A stretch of DNA of 64,000 nucleotides, taken from positions 43,739,330 through 43,803,329 of the forward strand of contig NC_083339.1 of assembly GCF_019175385.1 (NCBI RefSeq), read 5' to 3'. Positions 36,849 through 48,958 of the stretch are shown here, in pieces (within the stretch, counting starts at the first letter, position 1; each line of letters begins with the position of its first letter). Source of the DNA: Lycium barbarum. Its lineage: Eukaryota > Streptophyta > Magnoliopsida > Solanales > Solanaceae. The position numbers and the translations under genes were made by a program. The notes below the pieces were generated by a model. The model was not told where the DNA came from. It made no database searches and saw nothing but the letters and a program-made list of their open reading frames with translations.

Positions 36849-39104
36849 TGTTACACCTTGGAAGATTCCCCGTACCTATACTATGAATAGGCCAATGAAG
36901 GTCATGATGTATACGGTTTTTTGATGAGTTAGGAATAGTGTTTGATAACCCCAAACGAGATTTCAAAACCATTCGAGATAAGAAAAGGAAGTAGTTAAGG
37001 AAAGCGAGTCGTAAGTCGTATATCGAGTAGGAATAACGAGCAACGAGTTGGTGAGGGCATAATGGTGCCTTATAGACATGCAATGACATCCCTTAGATTG
37101 GTATTGAAGTATTAAACAAGTGTTAAGAAGGTTCCATAAGGATCGGAGATCGAACGGGACAACGAGAACGAAAACGGAACCACTGGGCATTATACGGTCC
37201 AACCTACGGACCGTATAATTTATACTGGCCGTATAATTGGCCGTATAATTGGCCAATGAAGGGACCAGCTACTGGACCAATTGTATGCCCATACATATGG
37301 TCCGTATAAATAGTACGGACCGTATGTCGGTCTGTATAATAGGTCTCGGCCAGCTTTTAAATTAAGTATAAGGGGTCATTTTTCATTTCACCCATTTCAT
37401 TTCCCACCACTTCCAACTCAAGAAGCCTCTAGAACTTTCCCTACTCTTCAACCACAAGATAAATCCAAGGGAAACTAAGATCAACAACACACAATCCATG
37501 AAATAAAGTGTATGAAAACTAAGTAGAGTTCATCTTCCTCAAAGAAATTCAAAGGAGGTGAAGAAGGGTTTTGAAGCTAAGGTAGAAACACAACTCAAGG
37601 CTTGTTCAACCAACATCCAAGGTAGGTTTTATGATCATTTCATGATGTTTAAGGTATTGGAAGGCTTAGATACTTTAAATGTAGAAGAACATAGAAAGTG
37701 GGTCATTATTGAGTAAATAGTGACATAATTGAATGACAGTGGAATTGAATTATGAAAGTTGAAGAGTTGTGATTATGAATACGTTATAATGATGTGTATA
37801 TCATGAAACAAGCATTAAATGCGTGAAAACACAAAGATGAGCTATAAGTAGAAATATGGGAAAAATTGGAGGAAAATGGTGGATTTTGCTAAATATGCAT
37901 AGATGATGATTGTTGATTGTGATATGGTGAGTAGTGTTGTGAATGTTGGGATTTGATATAGAACATGGGAAAATTAGTATAAACAAAGGAAGTGCTGCCC
38001 AATCTTTCCTAGAATTAACGATGCGTTCTTGTAGTCAATTAACTAATGTTAATTCGAATTCTCTCATGAAGGTAACGACGTGATATTGAAGGAGAACAAG
38101 TGAGCGATAGCTTAGTTAAACGACCAAGGTATGTGAGGCTAGTCCTTTCCTTATAATGGCATGAATCCTATAGCGTAAACTCTTTATCCTCTTCATGAGT
38201 TTCCATTTTCCGAAAGGTTAAGAGGCTACATTCATAAATGTCTATATAAGATAAGAGATACGATGTGATGATGCTATATTGATAATGAGATTATTTGTAG
38301 CCTACACTCACCTTATGTACTAGTTCCTTCAAGGTGAGGCAGAATGTCAATAATTGCTCCATAATGACATCGGGGGATCACGACCTTACGCCACCCTGAT
38401 AGAGTAGAAATGATCTTGAGCTTCATACATGAACTATGATAAGATAAGCATGTTTTGATAAGTATATGATAGTAAGCATTTTATGATGAGCATGACATGA
38501 TTTCATCACACCGGGCCTAGTTGGCCGGGCAGTCACCGCCAAGGCGGGCAGCTATACGGATACACCATGACCTTTTGGCATGGGCAGACACCACTAGTGG
38601 GCGGCATGAGATGGTACCCCGGATGCGGGAGGCCTGGACGCGGGCTAATGTTATTGATTATCACACTGTTCCGACATGGACAGGCAGCTTGCATATTATG
38701 CATATATGATATGATGATGAGTATGAGTAAGACGGCATGCATTACTTTCCATATGATTGTTATTCAGATCCAGATGTTTCATATCGATGTTCTCATTATA
38801 TTATTGATGTCTTTCTTCATTGTTTATGCCTCTCGTACTCAATACAATATTCGTACTGACGTCTGTTTTCTTTGGACGCTGTGTTCATGCCCACAGGTAG
38901 ACAAGGAGGTGAGCTTGGCCCAGATCCTCAGTAGCTGTCAGCTGATAGAGAGCACTCCATTGTTCGGTGGTGCTTATGGGTTTTGTATTTGATACATATG
39001 GATATTTTTAGGCATGACGGAGTCTTGTTCCGTCTATGTATATAGTATGTCAGTAGAGGCTCGTAGATACGCAGTGTGGGTTATATAGTCCCACATGATG
39101 TTGT

Positions 39105-39152
<48 letters not shown>

Positions 39153-39335
39153 ATTTTGATAGCCGAAAGGCAAATAAGTATAAAGCATTTATGTTTCTAT
39201 AAAATATATGCTTTCTTACACTTCCATGAATAAAAATTGCAAAAGAGCATTAGATGAGTAAGATGAGTAGTAAAGTGAGCGGTGCTCGGTAGCTAGCTCC
39301 GGGTACCCGTCACGGCCCCTAGTTGGGTCGTGACA
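36849..39335 (+). mobile_element. Del-1 5' LTR
   Basis: Begins TGTTACACCTTGGAAGATTC, ends GTTGGGTCGTGACA; 2487 bp. A palindrome cluster based on TACGGNCCGTA lies at about 37190-37345, followed by a TATA-like AGTATAAGGGG at about 37364. A TA microsatellite runs at 39109-39149. A transcript from here would start the genomic RNA. Confidence 0.9.
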
Positions 39336-39339
39336 GAAG

Positions 39340-39351
39340 TGGTATCAGAGC
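39340..39351 (+). other. Del-1 primer binding site (initiator Met tRNA)
   Basis: TGGTATCAGAGC four bases after the LTR end; the standard site for this lineage. Confidence 0.9.
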
Positions 39352-39531
39352 AGTTCGTCCTAGGAAGTGTCTACGAGCCGTGTCTAGTAGAGTCTTATTT
39401 ATGGTGCCACGCTAATAAACAAGAGGCTACAGGGCATTTAGGAAAATGACCATCTTTCTTCTTATGAGATCGTGCGATAGAGCCATGTCTAGGATTATAT
39501 CCCTCCTAAAAGTGTGTTATGATTTCATAAT

Positions 39532-40824
39532 ATGCTGCCAAAGGGAAAAGCTACCGCCGCCCAGAAGGGCAAAGCTACGACAAAAAGGCGCGTAGAAAGA
39601 GAGCCTCCGCTGAATGTAGAGGAGGGCGAATCACAAAATGAGGCCTCGCCCCAGGTGGAAGAGCATGGGGGAGCCTCAGTCCCAATTCCTCCACCAGTTA
39701 CTTCGGGTCAACAAGTGACCGAAGCTATTCATTTGTTGACGCAATTGGTTGCCGCCCAGGCACAGCGGCAGAGTGCGGGCCCGAGTGATCGTTCAGCCAG
39801 TACGAGAGCCCCTGACTTTCTGACTTTGAACCCTCCGAAATTTTTTGGGTCGAAGGCGAATGAGGACCCGCAAGGCTTTATTGATGAGATGCTGAGGACG
39901 CTGAAACTTATGCATGCTTCCAAGACCGAGTTGGTAGAGCTGGCCTCTTATAGACTCCGCGATGTGGCGGTATTATGGTACAACAATTGGATGGCCTCAA
40001 GAGGAGAGAATGCACCTCCTCCGGTTTGGCAGGAATTCGTGGATGCCTTTGTTCGTCATTATTTACCGCCCGAGGTCCGCCGAGCTAGAGCGGACAGGTT
40101 TTTGAATCTAAAGCAAGGAAGTATGAGTGCTCGGGAGTATAGTATGCAGTTTAATTCTCTGGCCAGGTATGCCCCGGCTATGGTGACCGACATGGGCGAT
40201 CGTGTACACAGGTTCGTGAGTGGTTTGGGGTCACATTTGTTTAGAGATTGTCTGACGGCCTCCTTGCAAGATGGGATGGATATTTCCCGAATACAGGCAC
40301 ATGCTCAAAATCTTGAGGAGCGACAGCAGCAGCAAAGAAGTGATCGTGATAATGACAGAAGGCAAGGTAAGAGGGCTAGATCTATGGGAGCGAGTAGTGA
40401 ATATAGAGGGGGACCGAGACAGATGCACTCTAGACACTCAGGTCAGTCGGTGACTAGTGCGCCTCCCAGATTCGCAGATAGGAGGTTTGATCGTTCTTTT
40501 CAGTCAGGACAGGGCCAGAGTTCGAGGGCCTCAGATTCTCAGTTCAGGGGAGATTTTAGTCAGCGGAGAGCTCCAGTGCCGCGGTGCAGTCAGTGCGGTA
40601 GATTGCATTCCGGGCAGTGCCGTCAGGGTTCAGATGCATGTTATGCCTGCGGGCAAGTTGGCCACATGATGAGAGATTGCCCTTCAGCGGGAGGTAGAGT
40701 CGGGACCCAGCCTACGGGATCAGCAGTTGGGTCTTCCTCAGTACGCCCGACAGCACAGACTTCTCAGACCACCGCAGGTAGAGGCAGAGGCAGAGGGGGA
40801 GCATCTACTTCAGGTGTCGTTTAG
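39532..40824 (+). CDS. gag: Del-1 Gag, ended by a nonsense codon at the gag-protease junction
   Basis: 430 codons from ATG 39532. Order: basic N-terminus (KGKATAAQKGKATTKRR), EAIHLLTQLVAAQAQRQ, the retrotransposon Gag domain at about residues 100-250 (FIDEMLRTLKLMHASKTE, VLWYNNWMASRGENAP, PPEVRRARADRFLNLKQG), Cys/His motif CSQCGRLHSGQC, zinc knuckle CYACGQVGHMMRDC starting near residue 370, and an Arg/Gly tail (GRGRGRGG). It forms the particle and packages RNA. The TAG at 40822-40824 replaces a Gln codon that Del-2 keeps (CAG, in GATQCRVYAL), so gag and protease were one frame. The change is C to T. Confidence 0.9.
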   Translation: MLPKGKATAAQKGKATTKRRVEREPPLNVEEGESQNEASPQVEEHGGASVPIPPPVTSGQQVTEAIHLLTQLVAAQAQRQSAGPSDRSASTRAPDFLTLNPPKFFGSKANEDPQGFIDEMLRTLKLMHASKTELVELASYRLRDVAVLWYNNWMASRGENAPPPVWQEFVDAFVRHYLPPEVRRARADRFLNLKQGSMSAREYSMQFNSLARYAPAMVTDMGDRVHRFVSGLGSHLFRDCLTASLQDGMDISRIQAHAQNLEERQQQQRSDRDNDRRQGKRARSMGASSEYRGGPRQMHSRHSGQSVTSAPPRFADRRFDRSFQSGQGQSSRASDSQFRGDFSQRRAPVPRCSQCGRLHSGQCRQGSDACYACGQVGHMMRDCPSAGGRVGTQPTGSAVGSSSVRPTAQTSQTTAGRGRGRGGASTSGVV

Positions 40825-41373
40825 TCACGCGTATATGCTTTGGCTGGGCGACAGGATCTACAGTCCTCCCCAGATGTTGTTACAGGTATCTTGACTATAT
40901 TTTCCCGTGATGCATATGCTTTGATTGACCCGGGCTCTACTTTCTCTTATGTTACTCCATATGTCGCCGATTGTATTGGGGTGAAGCCCGAGCCAATCAA
41001 ACCTTTTGAAGTGTTCACTCCGGTTGGTGATCGGGTAGTAGCGAGGAAAGTGTACAAGGACTGTGTTATCGTGATATGTGATCGTCAAACCAAAGCCAAT
41101 CTGATCGAGCTGGAAATGGTAGATTTCGATGTAAACATGGGTATGGATTGGTTGGCTTCGTGCTATGCTAATGTTGATTATCGGACAAAAATGGTTTGGT
41201 TCCAATTTCCGGGAGAGCCCGTACTTGAATGGAGGGGTAATACGGCAACCCTAAAGGGTAGGTTTATTTCCTACCTTAAGGCAAGCAAAATGATAGCTAA
41301 AGGCTATATTTATCATCTAGTTCGGGTCCATGACACTGAGGCAAGGTCGCCAGCTTTCAATCTGTTCCGGTAG
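40825..41373 (+). CDS. Del-1 protease domain
   Basis: Same frame as gag, read through the TAG at 40822; there is no ATG of its own near the domain start. Contains [18 protein letters not shown], the active-site segment [14 protein letters not shown] (DPG in place of the more usual DSG or DTG), [19 protein letters not shown] and [16 protein letters not shown]. It would cut the Gag-Pol polyprotein. The frame ends at a TAG (41371-41373) because of a one-base shift near 41360. Del-2 shows that the sequence should run straight into [18 protein letters not shown]. Confidence 0.85.
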   Translation, partial: SRVYALAGRQDLQSSPDVVTGILTIFSRDAYALIDPGSTFSYVTPYVADCIGVKPEPIKPFEVFTPVGDRVVARKVYKDCVIVICDRQTKANLIELEMVDFDVNMGMDWLASCYANVDYRTKMVWFQFPGEPVLEWRGNTATLKGRFISYLKASKMIAKGYIYHLVRVHDTEARSPAFNLFR

Positions 41374-42266
41374 TGAATGAATTCCCCGATGTATTTTCGG
41401 ACGAACTTCCAGGTCTTCCTCCCGAGAGGGAAATTGATTTCACTATTGATCTGTTACCGGACACTGAGCCTATTTCCATTCCTCCTTATCGAATGGCTCC
41501 GGCAGAATTAAAGGAACTAAAAGCACAGCTAAAGGATTTGCTTGAGAAGGGATTTATAAGGCCCAGCTCATCACCGTGGGGAGAACCGGTCTTGTTCGTA
41601 AGGAAGAAGGATGGATCCCTGCGGATGTGCATTGATTACCGACAGCTGAATAGGGTAACGGTAAAGAACAAGTATCCCCTCCCCAGAATTGACGATTTGT
41701 TTGATCAATTGCAGGGCGCTAAATGGTTTTCCAAGATAGATTTGAGGTCTGGTTATCATCAAGTGAGAATTAGAGAAGCGGATATTCCCAAGACTGCCTT
41801 CAGGACAAGATATGGTCACTACGAGTTCCGAGTAATGTCGTTTGGGTTGACGAATGCCCCGGCGGTGTTTATGAATTTAATGAATAATGTGTTCAGACCA
41901 TTCTTGGATCTCTTTGTCATAGTATTTATCGATGATATTTTGGTATACTCTCGCACGGAGTCAGAACATGCAGATCATCTGAGAATTGTCCTTGGTGTTC
42001 TCCGAGCTCGGGAATTATATGCAAAGTTCTCAAAGTGCGAATTTTGGCTGAATTCTGTGACATTCCTAGGCCATGTTATTTCTGATGATGGTATCCGAGT
42101 CGACACTCAGAAAATTGAAGCTGTGAAGACTTGGCCAAGGCCTACGACACCCACAGAAGTTCGTAGTTTCCTGGGTTTGGCAGGTTATTATAGAAGATTC
42201 GTAGAGGGCTTTTCTTCTATTTCAGCCCCACTGACGAAGTTAACTCAAAAATCCGCTAGATTCTAA
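41373..42266 (+). CDS. pol: Del-1 reverse transcriptase segment
   Basis: About 297 codons. Landmarks: [88 protein letters not shown], the catalytic FIDD in [12 protein letters not shown], and [15 protein letters not shown]. It makes cDNA from element RNA. The frame ends at TAA (42264-42266) just before WNDACERSF, where a Gln is expected. The frame continues unchanged after the stop. The ATG at 41373 is an internal Met, not a true start. The upstream frameshift separates it from the protease. Confidence 0.9.
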   Translation: MNEFPDVFSDELPGLPPEREIDFTIDLLPDTEPISIPPYRMAPAELKELKAQLKDLLEKGFIRPSSSPWGEPVLFVRKKDGSLRMCIDYRQLNRVTVKNKYPLPRIDDLFDQLQGAKWFSKIDLRSGYHQVRIREADIPKTAFRTRYGHYEFRVMSFGLTNAPAVFMNLMNNVFRPFLDLFVIVFIDDILVYSRTESEHADHLRIVLGVLRARELYAKFSKCEFWLNSVTFLGHVISDDGIRVDTQKIEAVKTWPRPTTPTEVRSFLGLAGYYRRFVEGFSSISAPLTKLTQKSARF

Positions 42267-44306
42267 TGGAACGATGCGTGTGAGCGTAGTTTTCAGGAGT
42301 TGAAAGACAAATTGACTTCAGCCCCAGTGCTAACACTTCCAGAAGGGTCAGAAGGCTATGTTATATATTGCGATGCTTCTGGTGTGGGACTAGGATGTGT
42401 ATTAATGCAGCATGGCAAGGTTACAACATATGCCTCGAGACAGTTGCGGAAACGTGAACAGAATTATCCAACCCATGATCTTGAATTGGCCGCGGTTATT
42501 CATGCTTTAAAAATATGGAGGCATTATTTGTATGATGTACATATTGATATCTATACGGATCACAAGAGTCTTCAATACATTTTCAAGCAAAAGGAGTTGA
42601 ATCTGCGTCAGAGGCGGTGGTTAGAACTGCTGAAAGACTATGATGTAAATATTCTGTACCACCCGGGAAAAGCTAACATAGTGGCTGATGCGCTTGGCCG
42701 TCGATCAATGGGTAGCTTATGTGAAGTCCCTTCAGAAAAGAAGGAAATGGTTCGTGAGCTGCAACAACTAGCTAATTTTGGAGTATGCGCAATTGATTCG
42801 GGTAGCACAGGTATCAGCATCAGTAACCCTACAGTTTCATCCTTAAGTACAGAAGTAAAGGAACGACAGTACGAAGATTCCCAGTTAAGACACTACCGAG
42901 ACCTATCTCGTGAGAAGGAAAAGTCTCCATTTGAAGTCTCCACAGAAGGGGTTCTCAGATATCAGGGTAGGCTATGCGTACCGGATGTGGCAAGATTGCG
43001 CCAAAGGATTCTAGAGGAAGCTCACTATTCTCGGTATTCTATTCATCCCGGCGCAACCAAACTGTATCATGACCTCAAATCGATATATTGGTGGAACGGT
43101 ATGAAGAGAGACATAGCAGAATTTGTAGCCCAATGTTCGAATTGCCAACAAGTAAAAGCTGAACATCAAAAGCCAGGAGGCTTATTGCAAGCAATAGAGA
43201 TTCCTACATGGAAATGGGAAGAAATTAATATGGACTTTATTGTAGGATTACCTCGTTCCCGAGGCAAATATGATTCTATATGGGTTATCGTGGACAGACT
43301 CACAAAAGCAGCTCATTTCCTCCCAGTTAGAACCACGTATTCAGCGGAAGATTATGCTAGGTTGTACTTGAAAGAAATTGTGCGAATTCACGGAATTCCT
43401 TTGGCCATTATCACAGACAGAGGGGCACAGTTTACAGCTAAGTTTTGGAAGCCCTTCCAAGAAGGTTTGGGTACTCAGGTTAAGCTCAGCACGACGTTTC
43501 GTCCACAGACTGACGGACAAGCTGAACGTACTATTCAGACCTTGGAGGACATGCTGCGAGCGTGTGTGTTGGATTTTGGCGGTAATTGGGATGAGCATTT
43601 ACCCCTTATTGAATTTGCTTATAACAACAGCTATCATTCCGGTATTCAAATGGCTCCATATGAAGCCTTGTACGGAAGGAAATGTAGATCTCCAATTGGA
43701 TGGTTTGAATCCGGAGAAGCACAATTAATAGGCCCCGACTTGATTCAACAAGCAGTCGAAAAAGTTAAGGTGATACGAGATCGGTTGTTGAGGGCCCAAA
43801 ATCGTCAAAAGTCTTATGCGGACAACCGCCGACGAGACTTGGAATTTCAGGTAGATGATTGGGTATTCCTGAAGGTATCGCCGATGAAAGGAGTGATGAG
43901 ATTTGGCAAGAAATGGAAGTTAAGCCCAAGATATATTGGACCTTATCGAATCATCCGTAAAGTGGGTCGAGTAGCCTATGAACTGGACTTGCCTTCAGAA
44001 CTCGAGTCAGTGCATCCAGTATTCCATGTTTCAATGCTCTGCAAGTGCATTGGAGATCCAACGAGAGTCATTCCTATTGACGATGTCCAAGTGACAGAAG
44101 GACTAACACATGAAAAAGTACCGGTTGCTATCTTAGACAGACAGGTGCGAAGGCTTCGAAATAAAGAGGTCGCTTCAGTCAAAGTCTTATGGCGAAACAA
44201 TAATCGGGAAGAAATGACTTGGGAAGCGGAGGAGAATATGCAAGCTAAATATCCGCATTTATTCCAACCCCCGGAGGAGACTCAAGATGAAACATCGACG
44301 AGATGA
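42267..44306 (+). CDS. pol: Del-1 RNase H, integrase and chromodomain segment
   Basis: Continues the RT frame after the TAA, open for about 680 codons. RNase [54 protein letters not shown]. Integrase: zinc finger HYSRYSIHPGATKLYHD with CSNCQQVK, catalytic core Asp in NMDFIVGLPRSRGKYDS, Asp in IITDRGAQF, Glu in DGQAERTIQTLED. C-terminal GPYRIIRKVGRVAYELDLP and a chromodomain-like end (VPVAILDRQVRRLRNKEVAS, EEMTWEAEENMQAKYPHLF). The chromodomain is thought to steer insertion towards heterochromatin, which fits the setting. All catalytic residues are present. Confidence 0.93.
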   Translation, partial: WNDACERSFQELKDKLTSAPVLTLPEGSEGYVIYCDASGVGLGCVLMQHGKVTTYASRQLRKREQNYPTHDLELAAVIHALKIWRHYLYDVHIDIYTDHKSLQYIFKQKELNLRQRRWLELLKDYDVNILYHPGKANIVADALGRRSMGSLCEVPSEKKEMVRELQQLANFGVCAIDSGSTGISISNPTVSSLSTEVKERQYEDSQLRHYRDLSREKEKSPFEVSTEGVLRYQGRLCVPDVARLRQRILEEAHYSRYSIHPGATKLYHDLKSIYWWNGMKRDIAEFVAQCSNCQQVKAEHQKPGGLLQAIEIPTWKWEEINMDFIVGLPRSRGKYDSIWVIVDRLTKAAHFLPVRTTYSAEDYARLYLKEIVRIHGIPLAIITDRGAQFTAKFWKPFQEGLGTQVKLSTTFRPQTDGQAERTIQTLEDMLRACVLDFGGNWDEHLPLIEFAYNNSYHSGIQMAPYEALYGRKCRSPIGWFESGEAQLIGPDLIQQAVEKVKVIRDRLLRAQNRQKSYADNRRRDLEFQVDDWVFLKVSPMKGVMRFGKKWKLSPRYIGPYRIIRKVGRVAYELDLPSELESVHPVFHVSMLCKCIGDPTRVIPIDDVQVTEGLTHEKVPVAILDRQVRRLRNKEVASVKVLWRNNNREEMTWEAEENMQAKYPHLFQPPEETQDETSTR

Positions 44307-44509
44307 GGTACGTATGCTTTATTTTTATGCTTTTGGTTGTGTGTGGCCATAAATATGTTGATATTATGATGTAGACCTGTGAGGCGATGATATTATGGGT
44401 TGTTGTGACAAGTTGGTAGTGCCCAAATACAGGGGAAACTCTGGCGAAATATTTGTAGAATCTCGACTATTTAACATTCGAGGACGAATGTTCCAAAAGG
44501 GGGGAAGAA
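44307..44509 (+). other. Del-1 3' untranslated part with polypurine tract
   Basis: Short noncoding stretch ending AACATTCGAGGACGAATG and the purine tract AAAAGGGGGGAAGAA at 44495-44509, directly ahead of the 3' LTR. Confidence 0.85.
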
Positions 44510-46762
44510 TGTTACACCTTGGAAGATTCCCTGTACCTATACTATGAATAGGACAACAAAGGTCATGACGTATACGGTGTTTTGATGAGTTAGGAATAGT
44601 GTTTGATAACCCCAAACGAGATTTCAAAACCATTCGAGATAAGGAAAGGAAGTTGTTAAGGAAAGCGAGTCGTAAGTCGTATATCGAGTAGGAATAACGA
44701 GCAACGAGTTGGTGAGGGCATAATGGTGTCTTAGATACATGCAATGACATCCCTTAGATTGGTATTGAAGTATTAAACAAGTGTTAAGAAGGTTCCATAA
44801 GGATCGGAGATCGAACGGGACAACAAGAACGAAAACGAAACCACTGGGCATTATACGGTTCAACCTACGGACCGTATAATTTATACTGGCTGTATAATTG
44901 TCCAATGAAGGGAACAGCTGTTGGACCAATTGTACGCCCATACATACGGTCCGTATAAATAGTACGGACCGTATGTTGGTCAGTATAATGGGTCTGGGCC
45001 AGCTTTTAAATTAAGTATAAGGGGTCATTTTTCATTTCACCCATTTCATTTCCCACCTCTTCCAACTCAAGATGCCTCTAGAACTTTCCCTACTCTTCAA
45101 CCACAAGATAAATCCAAGGGAAACTAAGATCAACAACACACAATCCATGAAATAAAGTGTATGAAAACTAAGTAGGGTTCATCTTCCTCAAAGAAAATCA
45201 AAGGAGGTGAAGAAGGGTTTTAATGCTAAGGAAGAAACTCAACTCAAGGCTTGTTCAACCAACATCCAAGGTAATTTTTATGATCATTTCATGATGTTTA
45301 AGGTATTGGAAGGCTTAGATACTTGAAATGTAGAAGAACATAGAAAGTGGGTCATTATTGAGTAAATAGTGACATAATTGAATGATAGTGGAATTGAATT
45401 ATGAAAGTTGAAGAGTTGTGATTTTGAATATGTTATAATGATGTGTATATCATGAAACAAGCATTAAATGCGTGAAAACACAAAGATGAGCTATAAGTAG
45501 AAATATGGGAAAAATTGGAGGAAAATGGTGGATTTTGCTAAATATGCATAGATGATGATTGTTGATTGTGATATGGTGAGTAGTGTTGTGAATGTTGGGA
45601 TTTGATAAAGAACATGTGAAAAGTAGTATAAACAAAGGAAGTGCTGCCCAATTTTTTCTAGAATTAACGATGCGTTCTTGTAGTCAATTAACTAATGTTA
45701 ATTCGAATTCTCTCATGAAGGTAACGACGTGATATTGAAGGAGATCAAGTGAGCGATAGCTTAGTTAAACGACCAAGGTATGTGAGGCTAGTCCTTTCCT
45801 TCTAATGGCATGAATCCTATAGCGTAAACTCTTTATCCTCTTCGTGAGTTTCCATTTTCCGAAAGGTTAAGAGCCTACATTCATAAATGTCTATATAAGA
45901 TAAGAGATGCGATGTGATGATGCTATATTGATAATGAGGTTATTTGTTGCCTACACTCACCTTATGTACTAGTTCCTTCAAGGTGAGGCAGAATGTCAAT
46001 AATTGCTCCATAATGACATCGGGGGATCACGACCTTACGTCACCCCAATAGAGTAGAAATGATCTTGAGCTTCATGCATGAACTATGATAAGATAATCAT
46101 GTTTTGATAAGTATATGAAAGTAAGCATTTTATGATGAGCATGACATGATTGCATCACACCGGGCCTAGTTGGCCGGGCAGTCACCGCCAAGGCGGGCAG
46201 CTATACGGATACACCATGACCTTTTGGCATGGGCATACACCACTAGTGGGCGGCATGAGATGGTACCCCGGACGCGGGAGGCCTGGACGCGGGCTAATGT
46301 TATTGATTATCACACCGTTCCGACATGGACGGGCAGCTTGCATATTATGCATATATGATATGATGATGAGTATGAGTAAGACGGCATGCATTACTTTCCA
46401 TATGATTGTTATTCAGATCCAGATGTTTCATATCGATGTTCTCATTATATTATTGATGTCTTTCTTCATTGTTTATGCCTCTCGTACTCAATACAATATT
46501 TGTACTGACGTCCGTTTTCTTTGGACGCTGTGTTCATGCCCACAGGTAGACAAGGAGGTGAGCTTGGCCCAGATCCTCAATAGCTGTCAGCTGATAGAGA
46601 GCACTCCATTGTTCGGAGGTGCTTATGGGTTTTTTTTTGGTACATATGGGTACTTTTGGGCATGACGGAGTCTTGTTCCGTCTATGTATATAGTATGTCA
46701 GTAGAGGCTCGTAGATACGCAGTGTGGGTTATATAGTCTCACATGATGTTGTTATGTATATA

Positions 46763-46824
<62 letters not shown>

Positions 46825-47007
46825 ATTTTGATAGCCGAAAGGCAAATAAGTATAAAGCATTTATGTTTCTATAAAATATATGCTTTCTTACGCTTCCATG
46901 AATAAAAATTGCAAAAGAGCATTAGATGAGTAAGATGAGTAGTAAAGTGAGCGGTGCTCGGTAGCTAGCTCCGAGTACCCGTCACGGCCCCTAGTTGGGT
47001 CGTGACA
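44510..47007 (+). mobile_element. Del-1 3' LTR
   Basis: Begins TGTTACACCTTGGAAGATTC, ends GTTGGGTCGTGACA; 2498 bp. Colinear with the 5' LTR. The TA run (46757-46821, with one TTTA interruption) is about 24 bp longer than in the 5' LTR, and the palindrome cluster has lost one GGCCGTATAATT unit relative to the 5' copy. Confidence 0.93.
46757..46821 (+). repeat. TA microsatellite in the Del-1 3' LTR
   Basis: About 65 bp of TA repeat, longer than the matching tract in the 5' LTR (39109-39149). The difference arose after insertion. Confidence 0.9.
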
Positions 47008-47648
47008 GTTACTGTAAGCTAAGTGGGGCCTACATGCTAGAATTTTATAAAGGACATATGAAAAATTATACGAGTAGTACATGGGAAGTTGAGCAAGTCT
47101 TAAGAAAGACCCTTGAGGTAAATATGGGTGTAAGCCCTCCAAAGGGATGATTTAAGGAAATGTTTTCGGACGATTTGACTTGAAGAGGCCGAAGCGCCAT
47201 TATAAGTTTGGAATTTGGAAAAACACCAGCAATGAAAGTTATAGATATAGAAGGATCTCTTTATTTCTTCACCGCGGGTTCTCGCATCATTTTCTTGAAA
47301 AGATATTATATCACCGTGGGAGAGTTTAAAATGAGTAATGTTAACCATTCCATTATCACACAAACCCTTTGATGACTTATCGGCTGCCTTGCTTGAGGAA
47401 TAGTTTCACAAAAATGGAGACGAACCAGGATAACGGATAATTGAAATAGCTTTCCAACCATAGGTTGTGGGCTCTCATACGATATCGGGATCAAACGTTA
47501 TGCGCATTTTAAGATCGGTTGTTAGGGAAGGAAATTAACCCTGCGCGAACGCCCAAGACAGGACCCGGCGACTCAGCGCGAACGCGCCACATGGCAGCAC
47601 GATCGTGCTGAGCAAATTTTATGTCGGTCCAGGCAGAACCTGGACCGT

Positions 47649-47660
47649 TATATAAAGGGG
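47649..47660 (+). promoter_or_regulatory. Likely TATA box of the family G LTR
   Basis: TATATAAAGGGG follows a GC-rich inverted-repeat stretch (47540-47648). A CT-rich leader with CTCTCTCTATTCTTC comes after it. Confidence 0.55.
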
Positions 47661-48751
47661 GCTACCCCCTCATTTTTCAGACCAAACACACCCAAACTCT
47701 CTCTATTCTTCTGGAAAATTCCCCAACCTTCCAACACCAACTTTTTAGCCTAAAACAGATATAAATCCCAAATTCCGGTCCAGACGGCGTATAGTTGCGA
47801 CTATAAAATCATATAGCGGTGCGTTGTGGCTTAAGCTCAAGGTGGAGAAGTGAAGATATAGCGATATTATCGAGAGAAAGGTATGAATCTCTTGTTATTA
47901 ACGTTAATCTTGGTTTATTTACAGAGATGGAGCTCTTAAATAGTTATAAAATAATTCTGTGGTGGAAATATGGGAAAAACACCATATGGGATGTTTATGA
48001 AGTATTTTGGTATTGGAAATATTATGGTTAATGTTGGTATTATTGTTGTTGTTGTTGGTTGCTGAGTTGGAATTCCGGGCTAGGCATATAAACAGAGGAG
48101 ATGCTATCGAAATTTCGACAGATTTTAGAAAGACTTATTTGAAGGCTTGGGATAAGTATATAACAACGGGCCTAATCATAGTATGAATGGTCTTATATGT
48201 AGACTTGCGGGATCGGACGGATAAGCGTAGATAGTTGGAGGCTGAACAAGTATGTTAAGGCTCGTCCCTTTCTTTCAAAGGCATGATTCCTATGTTATGA
48301 ATCCATAAATGCCTCCATAGCCTCCTTGTTTTCAAGTTAGAAGTTCATGATTCAAAAGCATGACTCCTTTTCTGATAATCCATAAATGTTTTCCAAAATG
48401 TCCGTATTTTCCAAATTAGTGATTTATAATTCTGTAAGCTCTTATGATAACAACGATGAACATGTTTTCACAATGATAATGATGATGTCAAAGATGAGGA
48501 TATTTTCTATGATGATTATGATGATCATGATTTTATGGTTAAAAGTCTCAAGTTATGAGATCAATGATGATGTGAGAATATTGAGCTATTTTCTTGACTT
48601 TCTCAATTTTATTCATTGTTGTTGGTCTCACCTTACAATAATTGTTCCTTCAAGGTGAGACAGAGCGATGATGATTATTCCATAATATAATCGGAGGTTA
48701 CCGACCTTACGTCACTCCGATAGATTTATAGCTTTCTTTGGGCTCTCATGC

Positions 48752-48958
48752 ATGCTACTTATGTTATTATATATATCCAATAACTTAGTAGCTTTCCAGC
48801 CATCAAACTGGACTTTTAAAGTATTACCAGAATACGTAATAGACAGACAACAAAGATGCTTAGTGGATAATTTATGGATTTCGCATAATAAAAAAGACGC
48901 TAAACATTTTGTAGCTACTATAAATTCTCTTTGTCAATATTTCGCAGCACTATCATGA
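48752..48958 (+). other. Short coding-like insert of unknown origin in the family G LTR
   Basis: An open frame of 68 codons, of which about 60 (from about 48779) read like a real protein: SNWTFKVLPEYVIDRQQRC, VDNLWISHNKKDAKHFVAT, INSLCQYFAAL, with strongly A/T-ending codons. The flanking sequence is ordinary LTR, similar in layout to the Del LTR, and Del LTRs have nothing like this at the matching place. I do not recognise the family. It could be a captured fragment of a gene, an organelle insert or an old viral insert, or a chance frame. Confidence 0.35.

Larger units (their letters stand above)
36849..47007 (+). mobile_element. Complete Del/Tekay chromovirus Del-1, 10.2 kb
   Basis: 5' LTR 36849-39335, primer site 39340, gag, protease, RT, RNase H, integrase with chromodomain, polypurine tract, 3' LTR 44510-47007. 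Flanked by GTTAC at 36844-36848 and 47008-47012. Coding sequence is broken by only two nonsense codons (40822, 42264) and one frameshift near 41360. The two LTRs are very alike but differ at scattered bases and in the length of a TA run. It is the youngest-looking element in the window and inserted into the family G LTR. Confidence 0.95.

Noticed and set aside
38567..38992. 141-codon frame in the Del-1 5' LTR, repeated at 46150-46665
   Set aside because: Lies wholly in the LTR, differs in length between the two LTRs, and has no protein family resemblance.
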